Counted from the stretch's first letter, positions 42,057-50,857 are shown. The stretch: 59,210 bases of DNA from Bacteroidaceae bacterium (GCA_017444485.1 JAFSWM010000066.1:1-59210); one strand, 5' to 3'. The notes: generated by a model from the letters alone, not told the origin. Program-made: numbers and translations.

Positions 42057-43247
42057 ATGTCTGCTCAAGACTTTATACGCCTACATCGTGAAGATGATGT
42101 GTTCAAACTTGCCTTGTCATTGAGGGGGAATGAGGAGGCTTCTTTCATTCTCCGTCAGATTGAAGGTTGGCAGCGGCTAAGGCATAAGATCCCGTGTTGG
42201 TCTGAAATAGAAGATCTGCACTATCCACCACGCGTCTCTTTGGAGCAATGTAGTAGCGAGGCTACGGCATTATATAAATACGCTATAGTTCGGCGCATTC
42301 TCCCCCATGGCGGCAGACTTACGGACTTGACAGGAGGCTTCGGTGTAGATTTCTGTTTTCTTGCCCCGCATTTCATGGAGGCTATTTATGTGGAGAAGGA
42401 TGAGCTGCTCACGCAATTGGCACTCCATAACTTTCCTCTTCTCGGCGTAGGCCATGCGACTATAGTCAAAGCGGAAGCCTCTGAATATCTTCTAACAGCC
42501 GAACATTCCGATTTGATGTTCATCGATCCGAGCCGGCGTGATGCTCATGGGCGCAGGGTTGTGCGGGTGAACGAATGCTCGCCTGATGTCCGTGCCCTGT
42601 GGCCTATCATTCGCGATAAAGCAGGAGTCGTCATGCTGAAACTCTCGCCGATGTTAGACATTCCTGACACGCTGCACGCACTTCCAGGCATTGAGGAGGT
42701 GCACGTCGTAGGGCATGATGGCGAGTGCAAAGAGTTGTTGCTTATTGGAAAAGGCTGCGAATTGGGGCAGATCGCTTCTGATCAGACCAACATGAAAGAG
42801 CCTCGCTTTTATTGTCATGACGATTATACCGATTTCTCTTTCCTCCGTGGCGAAGAGAGAGGAACACTGGCGGAGTTTGCTTCGCAGTTAGGAACGTTCC
42901 TGTATGACCCCTCGCCTGTGGTGCTCAAGGCAGGTGCGCTTCACACAGTTGCAGCGCGCTTCAATGTGGCGAAACTATCGCAGAACACCCATCTCTATAC
43001 ATCGTCACAACGAGCCGAGGGGTTTCCAGGAAGGGTATTCCGCGTGGTGTCCGTCACGGGATGTTCTAAACGAGAGATATCGCCTTTCGTCGGAACGCGA
43101 GCCAATCTCGCTGTGCGAAACTTCCCTGAAAAGGTTGAAACGCTTCGTGCAAGGTGGAAAATCAAAGATGGTGGCCACGATTATCTATTTGCGGTTGGCG
43201 GGCCGAGCGGGGGTAAGTTACTCATTCATGCCGTTAAAGCCGAATGA
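42057..43247 (+). CDS. Class I SAM-dependent methyltransferase with THUMP-like C-terminus
   Basis: This 396-residue protein has a methyltransferase core with GGRLTDLTGGFGVDFCFL as the SAM-binding glycine loop, YVEKDE as the ribose-binding acidic end and FIDPSRRDAHGRR as the catalytic DPSR motif. The C-terminal third (PGRVFRVVSVTGCSKREISPFVG to the end) matches the THUMP-like domain found with these enzymes in Bacteroidota. It probably methylates rRNA or tRNA; the target base is not readable. Base composition is visibly less GC-rich than its neighbours. Confidence 0.85.
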   Translation: MSAQDFIRLHREDDVFKLALSLRGNEEASFILRQIEGWQRLRHKIPCWSEIEDLHYPPRVSLEQCSSEATALYKYAIVRRILPHGGRLTDLTGGFGVDFCFLAPHFMEAIYVEKDELLTQLALHNFPLLGVGHATIVKAEASEYLLTAEHSDLMFIDPSRRDAHGRRVVRVNECSPDVRALWPIIRDKAGVVMLKLSPMLDIPDTLHALPGIEEVHVVGHDGECKELLLIGKGCELGQIASDQTNMKEPRFYCHDDYTDFSFLRGEERGTLAEFASQLGTFLYDPSPVVLKAGALHTVAARFNVAKLSQNTHLYTSSQRAEGFPGRVFRVVSVTGCSKREISPFVGTRANLAVRNFPEKVETLRARWKIKDGGHDYLFAVGGPSGGKLLIHAVKAE

Positions 43248-43290
43248 GCTGCACATAGGTTGGGGGTGGGAAGCGAAATGGGCTTGCAGG

Positions 43291-43356
43291 TGTAGAGCTT
43301 CTTGAGTGGTACTGTAGAGCTTCTTGAGTGGTACTGTAGAGCTTCTTGAGTAGTAC
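43291..43356. repeat. Three 22-bp tandem units
   Basis: Three copies of TGTAGAGCTTCTTGAGTGGTAC (one base different in the third) at 43291-43312, 43313-43334 and 43335-43356, in the gap after the methyltransferase gene. Confidence 0.85.
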
Positions 43357-43361
43357 TCTAC

Positions 43362-43424
43362 TGCCATCAAAGGTATACTTTAATGCCATCAAAGGTATAC
43401 TTTAATGCCATTAGCGTTATACCA
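43362..43424. repeat. About three 22-bp tandem units of a second sequence
   Basis: TGCCATCAAAGGTATACTTTAA at 43362-43383 and 43384-43405, then a diverged 19-bp copy to 43424. The unit length equals that of the adjacent array, though the sequence is unrelated. Confidence 0.85.
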
Positions 43425-43508
43425 TAGTGGTGAGTGAGTTTGTTTGCCGCGTCAAGTTTCGGGGCGGCGGGTATGCGCTTTTGTTTATGCGCAGGCCTTT
43501 ACCCTCCC

Positions 43509-43970
43509 TCAGAACTTCACCCAAAGGGCGGGGTTGAGCGGCTCGCGCTCATGGCGCACCTGGAAGTGGAGCACGCGCTCGTCGCCACCGCTTCGGCCCA
43601 CCCTGCCGAGCGTGGCCAAGGCTTTCACGCGCTGCCCTTGCTTGACGTCTGTGTCTTCCAGACCAGCATAAACCGTGAGGTAGGAGCCGTGGCGCAGCAC
43701 CACGCAGTAGCCGCTATCGAACTGATACACGGCGGCGACGCTGCCCTCATAGACGGCGCGGGCGTGGCAAGAGCCTTTGCCCCTGACGTAGACGCCGCTC
43801 GAGCCCATTTCCAGCCCGGCCACCACATGGGTGCCAAAACCGCTCAGCAGGCGGTACTGCCCTGTGATGGGGACGGGAAGGGTGCCCTTGGCTGCAGCGA
43901 AGGACGGTGCTGAGGATTGCCCATAGAGCATGAACGGCAGGGCGGCAAGGAACAAAAGGAGGGTGCGCAT
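43509..43970 (-). CDS. LytM/M23-fold protein, probably non-catalytic
   Basis: This 153-residue exported protein starts at 43970 (MRTLLLFLAALPFMLYGQ); longer versions would translate the tandem repeat upstream. It has an M23/LytM fold: GKGSCHARAVYEGSVAAVY, GYCVVLRHGSYLTVYAGL and VKQGQRVKALATLGRVG. The zinc ligands are damaged: the first HxxxD is replaced (GTHVVAGLE) and the final HxH reads VLHF, lacking its first His. It is therefore probably an amidase activator or structural protein like EnvC/NlpD rather than an endopeptidase. It ends the dut-TPR-DUF4292 set. Confidence 0.82.
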   Translation of the reverse strand: MRTLLLFLAALPFMLYGQSSAPSFAAAKGTLPVPITGQYRLLSGFGTHVVAGLEMGSSGVYVRGKGSCHARAVYEGSVAAVYQFDSGYCVVLRHGSYLTVYAGLEDTDVKQGQRVKALATLGRVGRSGGDERVLHFQVRHEREPLNPALWVKF

Positions 43971-44010
43971 GAGGTGGTTATGAGGTTTATTGACCATTGA
44001 CCATTGAACG

Positions 44011-44168
44011 TTGAACATTGACCGTTGAACATTGACCGTTGAACATTGACCGTTGAACATTGACCGTTGAACATTGACCGTTGAACATTGACCGTTGAAC
44101 ATTGACCGTTAGCAAAACCGATTGCTGAGGGTATTTGTAATGGTCAATGTTCAATGTTCAATGGTCAA
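44011..44168. repeat. 14-bp tandem array with inverted partner
   Basis: Seven copies of TTGAACATTGACCG (44011-44108). The opposite-sense words AATGGTCAATGTTCAATG occur at 44138-44168, so the transcript could fold into a long stem. Related words recur at about 45022-45102, between the DUF4292 and TPR genes. Confidence 0.85.
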
Positions 44169-44178
44169 TGAATAACGT

Positions 44179-44997
44179 TCAGAACAGGCTTTTCAACACT
44201 TCGGCGGCTTGCCGCTGGCGATATTTGCTGGACGGGGTGGTGTGGCCCTCAAATGCGCTGTCGGTGCCGAGGCCAGAGAGTTGCAGAGCGGCGGTGATAT
44301 CCTTGCCCACGCCGGCGACGCTGAGCGTCATCTTCTTGGGGAACGGCTTGCCAGCCAAGGTGGTGAAGTCGGCATAGCGCCAAACGAACTTGCCGCGCTC
44401 GGCAGTGGTTTTCCCCTCCACACTGAGGCGGTCGATGAGGTGGCTCTTCGTGACGCAGAGGAACTCATAGTTGAGCCGCGGCGCATCGGAGATGGTGAGC
44501 AGCGTATGGTCGCCAGCGGCGGACAGTTGGAAACGCTCGGGGCGTACTTCGTCGCTCCCTGGCACAAAGAGTTCGTGCCAGAAGAGGGCTTGGAGGGCCT
44601 TGAAGTCGAGCCCGGCCTGGGCAAGGAAGTCCACGTCGGCATAGGATGCCCGCACGTATTGCTTGTGTACGCGGTCGATGATGAGCACGTCGCGCGGTGT
44701 GAACTCCACACGCGCCACCTCTACGAACAACAGCGTGAGCGACAACTGTATCACATCATCACGCTTCATCTTGAGCGATCCGCTGAGCCCCACATTCTTT
44801 GTCCCAATGTTCAGGTCCACGGAGAGCTTGGCGGTGATGGCAGAGGTGATGGGGTTGTTGTCGCGCACGGCACGCACATATGCCGCAGCGGCGGAATGGG
44901 CAGCGGTGGCGGTGTCCGACTGTGTGTCGGTGATGGTGCGCTTGGTGCCGCAGGCTGTCATAGCGAGCAATGCGGCGAGAAGGAGTATCTTTTTCAT
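44179..44997 (-). CDS. DUF4292 lipoprotein
   Basis: This 272-residue lipoprotein (MKKILLLAALLAMTACG) has the DUF4292 pattern: ITAKLSVDLNIGTKNVGLSGSLKMKRDDVIQLSLTLL, VEVARVEFTPRDVLIIDR and a C-terminal PFPKKMTLSVAG. The fold is probably LolA/LolB-like, so a role in lipid or lipoprotein handling in the periplasm is possible, not shown. It belongs to the conserved dut-TPR-DUF4292-LytM set of Bacteroidales, lying between the TPR protein and the LytM-fold protein. Confidence 0.9.
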   Translation of the reverse strand: MKKILLLAALLAMTACGTKRTITDTQSDTATAAHSAAAAYVRAVRDNNPITSAITAKLSVDLNIGTKNVGLSGSLKMKRDDVIQLSLTLLFVEVARVEFTPRDVLIIDRVHKQYVRASYADVDFLAQAGLDFKALQALFWHELFVPGSDEVRPERFQLSAAGDHTLLTISDAPRLNYEFLCVTKSHLIDRLSVEGKTTAERGKFVWRYADFTTLAGKPFPKKMTLSVAGVGKDITAALQLSGLGTDSAFEGHTTPSSKYRQRQAAEVLKSLF

Positions 44998-45101
44998 TCT
45001 TGAGATTTATAAGGCTTTTATTCATTGACCATTGACCGTTGACCATTATTGAAACCACACCTTGCCGGTATTGGTAATGGTCAATGGTCATTGTTCAATG
45101 T

Positions 45102-46895
45102 CTAAAGCCTGCGGCGGCGTATCTTTTGTTGTATCATGCTACGGATCTCGGGGTCTTCTATCCGGCTGAGCGATTGTTGCCACAGCCTGACGGCATCACC
45201 GGTGAGGCCGAGGTGGTAATAGGTGTCGCCGCTGTGGTCGAGCAGCCGCCCGTATTCGGGGTTCGTTTCCCAGTCGGGGGCTTGTGCACCATAATACATA
45301 GCCGAGTCTGCCACATCGACGGCCTCTTCATAGCGTTCCAGGCAGGCGAGGGCATAGGCATAGGTAGCCAGATAGAGCGGATCATGGGGCGCTGCGTCCA
45401 CGGCGTGGCGGCTCATGTCGAGGGCCTTTTCTAATTGTTCGCCGCTCTCGGTCAGCACAGTGGCGTAGTTGGCCAAATAGTCGGGATTGCCAGGGTCATA
45501 GACCAGCGCACTGTCGTAGGCAGCACAGGCCTCCTCCCATTCGTCTTTCTCCAATAGTATCTCGGCGCGGCTGGAATAGAGCATGCCGATGACCGAGGGC
45601 ACAGTGGCTTCGTCGGCATATTGTGTGCCGTCGTCGAGGATGTCAAGGGCTTCGTCGAGGGCGCCCTGATGAGCAAGGGTGACACCTTCGAGGAAATAGT
45701 AAACGGCATTGGAGGGCGCATACAACCTTCCTTCGCGGCACACGCGGAGGATGGCATCGGCGTCGCCGTTCTCATTGTGCGTTTGCAGGAGTTTCAGCCT
45801 CACGCGGTCCTGTAAGGGGTCGATTTGCAGCAGGCGTTCATAGTGTGCAGCAAGCGACGGGACAGACTCCGTTCCATAGCCTAAAAAGGTGGCACAGACG
45901 TTTACCAAATCGCGGTCGGGCTTGTCGGCGAAGAGCACCTTCCCGAGCACCCTGCTCACGGCTTCGCTCTCCAGTCCGTTCTCAAGGATGTAGCCTTCGA
46001 GTAGGTTCTCCTTCTCGTAACTACCAGCGCGAGGGTTGAGCAGGAACACCGGCACGAGGGCATTGAAATTCGCCGTATCGCCCTTCTGCAGGTAGTAGTC
46101 GAGCATGGCGGCCTGTGCTGCGTCGTTGCCAGGGTCGAGAGTCAGCACGTCCTGATAGGTGGCCAGGGCCATGTCTTCCTGACCGCCAGAATAGTAGAGG
46201 TCGCCCATCCTGACGCGGTAGCGCAACTCGGTGGGGAAGGCGCGGCACAGGTCTTCCATAGCCCGAAAGCCCTGATCCTCGCGTCCCAATTGCTTGTAGG
46301 CATTGAACTTATAGAGACTGTTTTCAAGGCTTGGCCCTTCGATGCGCTCCAGGCGGTCCAGGGCGTAGAGTGCCCCTTCGTAGTCCTCGGCCAACTCGCT
46401 GAGTCGCTCCAGCCTGAGGTAGTTCTGGGCGGTAGGGTTAGCATCGGCCACTTCCCTCGCGGGGCCCAACGTCTCGGTATATCGGCCCTGCTTCGTATAA
46501 TTATCAATGAGGGCAATCTTGTAGAATTTGTTGGCCGGAGCCAGGCGCACGCAGACGTGTAGCAAGGAGTCGGCCATATGGAAAAGGCGCGAGGAGTCTT
46601 GTCCAGCCACATCTCCGTAGAGCAGCGCGAGTTCGTAGGCTATCTCGGCTGAATGGGGATTGACGCGCATCGCTTCGGTGAAAATCTCGAAAGCCGCATC
46701 AAAGTTCTCCCCCACGCGGGCTATCAATCCGGCACGATAGAGTTCCCCAGAGCGCAACCGCTGCTCCGTTCCCGTCATCGCCACACTTGGCGCAGAGACT
46801 GCAGTAGCCGGGGGCTTACGCGACGTAGACAATGGGCTCCGCAGCGAACAGCCGACAAGCAGCAACAAAAACGATATGCAGACTAATTGCTTCAA
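45102..46895 (-). CDS. TPR lipoprotein
   Basis: This 597-residue lipoprotein (MKQLVCISFLLLLVGC) is built almost wholly of tetratricopeptide repeats, for example AGLIARVGENFDAAFEIFTEAMRV near residue 55 and EACAAYDSALVYDPGNPDYLANYATVL near 480. It probably acts as a protein scaffold at the outer membrane. It follows dut closely (33 bp) and precedes the DUF4292 gene, an order conserved in the phylum. No enzymatic motif was seen. Confidence 0.9.
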   Translation of the reverse strand: MKQLVCISFLLLLVGCSLRSPLSTSRKPPATAVSAPSVAMTGTEQRLRSGELYRAGLIARVGENFDAAFEIFTEAMRVNPHSAEIAYELALLYGDVAGQDSSRLFHMADSLLHVCVRLAPANKFYKIALIDNYTKQGRYTETLGPAREVADANPTAQNYLRLERLSELAEDYEGALYALDRLERIEGPSLENSLYKFNAYKQLGREDQGFRAMEDLCRAFPTELRYRVRMGDLYYSGGQEDMALATYQDVLTLDPGNDAAQAAMLDYYLQKGDTANFNALVPVFLLNPRAGSYEKENLLEGYILENGLESEAVSRVLGKVLFADKPDRDLVNVCATFLGYGTESVPSLAAHYERLLQIDPLQDRVRLKLLQTHNENGDADAILRVCREGRLYAPSNAVYYFLEGVTLAHQGALDEALDILDDGTQYADEATVPSVIGMLYSSRAEILLEKDEWEEACAAYDSALVYDPGNPDYLANYATVLTESGEQLEKALDMSRHAVDAAPHDPLYLATYAYALACLERYEEAVDVADSAMYYGAQAPDWETNPEYGRLLDHSGDTYYHLGLTGDAVRLWQQSLSRIEDPEIRSMIQQKIRRRRL

Positions 46896-46928
46896 AGAAC
46901 TTTCTGAAATAGAAGATTAGGGGCACTA

Positions 46929-47363
46929 TCACTCGCGCCCCGTATGCCCGAATCCGCCTTCCCCGCGTTCGGTCGCCGAAAGTGTATTTACGGGTTGCCA
47001 CGTGGCGGTTTCGTGCTTGGCAATCACCATTTGCGCAATCCTCTCGCCGTCGTTCACCACGAAAGGATCTGCACTGAGGTTTATCAAGATGACACCAATC
47101 TCACCCCGATAGTCCGCATCGATGGTGCCAGGAGCATTCAGCACCCCGATACCACTGCGCAAGGCCAGCCCACTGCGGGGGCGCACCTGTGCCTCGTAGC
47201 CCGGCGGCAAAGCGATGTAAAGCCCCGTAGGAATGAGGCGGCGCTCTAACGGAGCGAGCGTAATGGGTTCGTCAAGGTTTGCCCGCAGGTCCATCCCCGC
47301 ACTCAGCGATGTGGCATAAGTGGGGAGCGGATGCTTCGAGCGATTCACTATGGGCACGTTCAT
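46929..47363 (-). CDS. dut: dUTP diphosphatase
   Basis: 144 residues with all trimeric dUTPase motifs: [13 protein letters not shown] (motif 1), RSGLALRSG (motif 2), [23 protein letters not shown] (motif 3), AQMVIAK (motif 4) and the flexible C-terminal [13 protein letters not shown] (motif 5). It hydrolyses dUTP to dUMP, keeping uracil out of DNA. It leads the TPR-DUF4292-LytM set. Confidence 0.97.
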   Translation of the reverse strand: MNVPIVNRSKHPLPTYATSLSAGMDLRANLDEPITLAPLERRLIPTGLYIALPPGYEAQVRPRSGLALRSGIGVLNAPGTIDADYRGEIGVILINLSADPFVVNDGERIAQMVIAKHETATWQPVNTLSATERGEGGFGHTGRE

Positions 47364-47393
47364 TGTTCTATTCTTGTTTCGGAAGTTATTTAG

Positions 47394-47473
47394 AAGTTAT
47401 GAAGGGGAGTTATTTCGGGGAAGTTATGAAGGGGAGTTATTTCGGGGAAGTTATGAAAAGGAGTTATAAGGGG
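47394..47473. repeat. 27-bp tandem array with inverted partner downstream
   Basis: Two exact 27-bp units (47394-47420, 47421-47447) and a diverged third to 47473, all built on AAGTTATGAA and GGGGAGTTATTT. The complementary words TTAACTCCCC/TTAACTTCTCC recur several times at about 47530-47588, before the sufE stop, so the two parts could pair. Confidence 0.8.
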
Positions 47474-47598
47474 CCGTCACCTTATTTCGTAGGAGTAAAA
47501 ATGTGGGGGCAATGATGTATCAGTTCGTTTTAACTCCCCTTTTTAACTCCCCTTTTTAACTTCTCCTTTTAACTTCTCCTTTTAACTCCTTCCTTTCA

Positions 47599-48039
47599 CT
47601 ATTTCCCCTGCAATTCTTTGAAAGCCAAGGCGTACATACGCATCTGCTTGATCATGGCCAGCAAGCCGTTGGTACGCGTCGGCGAGAGTTGGTCGCGCAA
47701 TCCGATACGCTCAATGAAATACAGGTCGGCATCAAGAATCTCTTGCGGCGTGTGGTATGAAAACACGCTGAGCAACAAAGCCACCAGCCCGCGCACAATC
47801 AGCGCATCGCTTTCTCCCTGAAACACCAAGACTCCATTCTGATCCTCACAGGTGAGCCATACACGGCTTTGGCAACCGTCAATGAGGTTCTGCTCGGTCT
47901 TGTCTTTGTCGGGCAGCGCAGGGAGTTCGCCACCGAGGTCTATAAGCAACTGGTAACGGTCCATCCAATCGTCGAAGGCGCAAAACTCTTCGATAATCCC
48001 GTCTTGAATGTCGTTGATGGATTTCGCTGTGTTTGTCAT
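47599..48039 (-). CDS. sufE: SufE-family sulfur acceptor
   Basis: 146 residues with the SufE pattern: the sulfur-accepting Cys in LIDGCQSRVWL (near residue 74), FQGESDALIVRGLVALLLSVFS and LSPTRTNGLLAMIKQM at the C-terminus. It takes sulfur from a cysteine desulfurase for Fe-S cluster building. No suf operon is in the window; it stands 15 bp downstream of the M28 enzyme gene. Confidence 0.94.
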   Translation of the reverse strand: MTNTAKSINDIQDGIIEEFCAFDDWMDRYQLLIDLGGELPALPDKDKTEQNLIDGCQSRVWLTCEDQNGVLVFQGESDALIVRGLVALLLSVFSYHTPQEILDADLYFIERIGLRDQLSPTRTNGLLAMIKQMRMYALAFKELQGK

Positions 48040-48054
48040 TATCCTTGTCCTATA

Positions 48055-49032
48055 TCAGTATTCTGCCAGCATTTGCAAGAGCGTCTGCCCCACGGCGCGC
48101 AATGTGGCGGGGTCTATGTTTTCGGGGGTATCATCGGCGGTGTGCCAAGTGGGACCGAAGCCACCTTGCTCCCCGTAGTACGAGATGATGTCTGCCGTGG
48201 GTATGCCGGCGGCATTGAGGTTGAGGTGGTCGTCGGTCACCGCTCCGCCCTGCTCATTCACAAACACATCTCCAAACCCCGCTGTGCGCGCTGCAGCCCA
48301 TACACGTGCCACAACTGGTGCGGCATGCTGCATAGAATAGTATTCGTGGGCAAACCTGGCGCCGCGTCCGCCGACCATGTCGAGCAACACACCGAAAACG
48401 GGGGCATAGGCTTCGCGATGAGGATGCTCCGACCAGTAGCGGGAGCCCACACACCAGTCGCTCCCGTCACCAGGTGCGCCAGGAGCATTTTGCGGTGCAC
48501 CATAGTCTTCCAGGTCAAAGCACACAAAGTCTATCCCCACGCCTGGATTGAGTTCGCTGAGTTTGCGAGCCACCTCCAGCAACACGGCCACCCCGCTTGC
48601 TCCGTCGTTGGCAGCCATCACGGGCTGGGTGTGTTTTGCCTCATCCTTGTCATGGTCGCACCAAGGACGACTATCGTAGTGTGTGCAAAGCACGATGCGC
48701 TCAGTGGCTTCTGGCTTATACTGTGCGATGAGGTTGCGGCATTGAAACGTTTTGCCGTCCCACATCTTCAACGGCGCGGTTTGTTCCACAACATCAAGGC
48801 CGAGGCGGCGGAACTGCGCCACGATGTAGTCTCCACACTGTTTATGCGCCTCGCTGCCCGGCGTACGTGCACCGAAATCACATTGGGCTCTCAGAAAAGC
48901 CATTGCCGTATCGGCACTGAACGCCACAGCCGTTGCCGTATCCGCATCGAGCGGCACGGCCTCAGTTTTCTTTCCCCAACATCCCGCAAGCAGCAGGACG
49001 CCGAGGACAACGATGAGAAGTTTCTTTATCAT
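48055..49032 (-). CDS. M28-family zinc enzyme, probable glutaminyl-peptide cyclotransferase
   Basis: This 325-residue lipoprotein starts at 49032 (MIKKLLIVVLGVLLLAGC). The zinc site reads CTHYDSRPWCDHD...AANDGASGVAVLLEVAR and FDLEDYG, followed by DWCVGSRYWSEHPH and a C-terminal YYGEQGGFGPTWHTADDT with the last His. The DSRPW-x-D-x-D and ANDGASGV wording is that of the type II glutaminyl cyclases of Porphyromonas and Prevotella, which convert N-terminal Gln of exported proteins to pyroglutamate, rather than of aminopeptidases. It begins 14 bp after the C26-M19 fusion gene. Confidence 0.8.
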   Translation of the reverse strand: MIKKLLIVVLGVLLLAGCWGKKTEAVPLDADTATAVAFSADTAMAFLRAQCDFGARTPGSEAHKQCGDYIVAQFRRLGLDVVEQTAPLKMWDGKTFQCRNLIAQYKPEATERIVLCTHYDSRPWCDHDKDEAKHTQPVMAANDGASGVAVLLEVARKLSELNPGVGIDFVCFDLEDYGAPQNAPGAPGDGSDWCVGSRYWSEHPHREAYAPVFGVLLDMVGGRGARFAHEYYSMQHAAPVVARVWAAARTAGFGDVFVNEQGGAVTDDHLNLNAAGIPTADIISYYGEQGGFGPTWHTADDTPENIDPATLRAVGQTLLQMLAEY

Positions 49033-49046
49033 AGGAAAAAAGAAGT

Positions 49047-50828
49047 TCAAAGGTCTTGGAAATCTGTTTCGGCAGCCTGCTGTGCCTGACGCATCACGCG
49101 GAGGAAGTTCCCGCCCCACACCTTGCGCAAGTCATCGTGAGTAAGCCCCTCGCTGATGAGCCGCTTCGTGAGGTTGGGCAGTTCACCTGCATGGGCGAGT
49201 CCTGGCACACCGCCGTCGCCGTCAAAGTCAGTACCCACGCCAACATGATCAATGCCAGCGATGTCGATCATATGCAGCAGGTGGCGCACCGCATCGTCGA
49301 TGGTGGCGTCTTCTGGTCGCTCGCACAGGAAGCCAGGATAGAGCGTCACCTGTGCCACACCGCCCACTCCCGCCAAGGCTGCAAGTTGCTCGTCGGTGAG
49401 GTTGCGCGGATGGTTGCACAGGGCACGGCTACTGGCATGAGAGCATACCGGTGGCACATCGCTCACACCGATAGCATCAAAGAAACTCTGTTCGCCGGCG
49501 TGCGAGAGGTCCACCATCATGCCCGTGCGATTCATTTCATACACCACCTCCCGCCCAAAGTCACTCAGACCACCATGTTCGTGCTGCGTGCGCACCGCAC
49601 TATCGCAGACATTGTTGTCTCCGTTGTGGCAAAGGGTGAGATAGACCACACCCATCCGGCGGAAGCGCTCCACATTGCCAATATCATCGCCCAGGGCGTA
49701 GCCATTCTCTATGGCCAACATCAGGGAGCGAAGCCCCTCGGCCTTATTTCGTATCAGGTCGTCGGGAGTGAAGGCCAACTCCACCCCCTCGGTGTTTGTG
49801 GCCATGTTTTTTATCCCTTCCAGCAGCCGCGCTGCCATTGCAGTGGCTGCCTGGTGGCCCTCGGAGGTGCGTTCACCCTGTGGGATATAAGCCGCCATGA
49901 TGCCGCAGTCCAACATGCCGTCGCACATCTTGTGATGGTCCACCAGCACCTTGGGGTCACGGATTTCAAACTGCACGCCTTGGTCAAAGAACATAGGGGT
50001 GTCCTCGTGGGAGTCCAGCACGATGACGTCCTTTCGTTGATGAAACTCCCGCATCTGCCGATGCAGTTTTGCCTGCTCCGTAAGCCAACGGAACAAGGGA
50101 AGCATCGCGTCGTCGCCTGCTGTATGGAAACACTCGGGATGCCATTGCACACCCATCACGGCCCTATGTTCTACACTTTCCACTGCCTCAACGATGCCGT
50201 CACGGCTGCGGGCAGTGACACGAAGCCGCTTGCCGGGTTCTCCCACGGCCTGGTGGTGGAACGAATTGACGCAAAAACGCTCGCCAAGCAGGTCGGCCAC
50301 CAGCGACCCTGGCTCTGTGTCCACAAAATGGGTGGCCTCGCCACGGGGTGCCGACTGGCTGTGCTTCACGAGGTCAGCCTCGGGATAGGCGGTGGCGATG
50401 TCCTGAATGACGGTGCCGCCCAGCGCCATCGTCAGCACCTGTATCCCACGACAGATGCCGAGGATGGGCAGGCCACGGTCGTAGGCCAATTGTACAAGGA
50501 GTAGTTCTGCGCGATCGCGCTCGGGGTTGATACCTCCCAAGGCGGGCACGGGGTCTTCGCCGCCCCACAGCGGGTTCACGTCAGCCCCACCAGAGAGCAG
50601 CAGTGCGTCAAGCCGTGCGAGGGTAGCGAGTATCGTCTGTTCGTCAGCCACAGGCGGAATAAGCAGGGGCGTTCCGCCCGCAGCCACCACGCTCTTGTAG
50701 TAACCCTCTGCCAATTCTGCCCCTGCCGGCCCAAAGTTGGTGGTGATGCCCACCACGGGGTTCACATGTTGCGCCACGGGGCGCGTGGCGATACGCTCAT
50801 AATCGGCTTCAATGTCAAAAAAAGGCAT
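49047..50828 (-). CDS. Fusion of C26 gamma-glutamyl hydrolase and M19 dipeptidase
   Basis: 593 residues from the ATG at 50828. Residues 1-250 are a class I amidotransferase-like C26 domain with the nucleophile in LGICRGIQVL and the catalytic His/Glu in GVQWHPECF. Residues about 265-593 are a membrane-dipeptidase (M19) domain: LDSHEDTP (HxD), ATNTEG, YLTLCHNGDN, DLSHAGEQ, CSHASSRALCNHPRNL and VGTDFDGDGG. The fusion would split gamma-glutamyl bonds and then the dipeptide. No signal is seen, so it is probably cytoplasmic. A -7-like box (50850-50857) lies just upstream. Confidence 0.9.
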   Translation of the reverse strand: MPFFDIEADYERIATRPVAQHVNPVVGITTNFGPAGAELAEGYYKSVVAAGGTPLLIPPVADEQTILATLARLDALLLSGGADVNPLWGGEDPVPALGGINPERDRAELLLVQLAYDRGLPILGICRGIQVLTMALGGTVIQDIATAYPEADLVKHSQSAPRGEATHFVDTEPGSLVADLLGERFCVNSFHHQAVGEPGKRLRVTARSRDGIVEAVESVEHRAVMGVQWHPECFHTAGDDAMLPLFRWLTEQAKLHRQMREFHQRKDVIVLDSHEDTPMFFDQGVQFEIRDPKVLVDHHKMCDGMLDCGIMAAYIPQGERTSEGHQAATAMAARLLEGIKNMATNTEGVELAFTPDDLIRNKAEGLRSLMLAIENGYALGDDIGNVERFRRMGVVYLTLCHNGDNNVCDSAVRTQHEHGGLSDFGREVVYEMNRTGMMVDLSHAGEQSFFDAIGVSDVPPVCSHASSRALCNHPRNLTDEQLAALAGVGGVAQVTLYPGFLCERPEDATIDDAVRHLLHMIDIAGIDHVGVGTDFDGDGGVPGLAHAGELPNLTKRLISEGLTHDDLRKVWGGNFLRVMRQAQQAAETDFQDL

Positions 50829-50849
50829 AAGCAGGATGTACTTAGGCCG

Positions 50850-50857
50850 CAAAAGTA
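50850..50857 (-). promoter_or_regulatory. Candidate -7 box of the C26-M19 gene
   Basis: Minus-strand TACTTTTG fits TAnnTTTG, 21 bp before the start codon; no well-spaced -33 box was found. Confidence 0.4.

Noticed and set aside
43291-43424. Possible CRISPR array
   Set aside because: Units are adjacent with no spacers and no cas genes are near; it is a plain tandem repeat.
43971-44102. Upstream extension of the LytM-fold protein
   Set aside because: The added residues are a translation of the 14-bp tandem repeat (repeating MFNGQCSTVNVQRS-like words); the real signal peptide begins at 43970.
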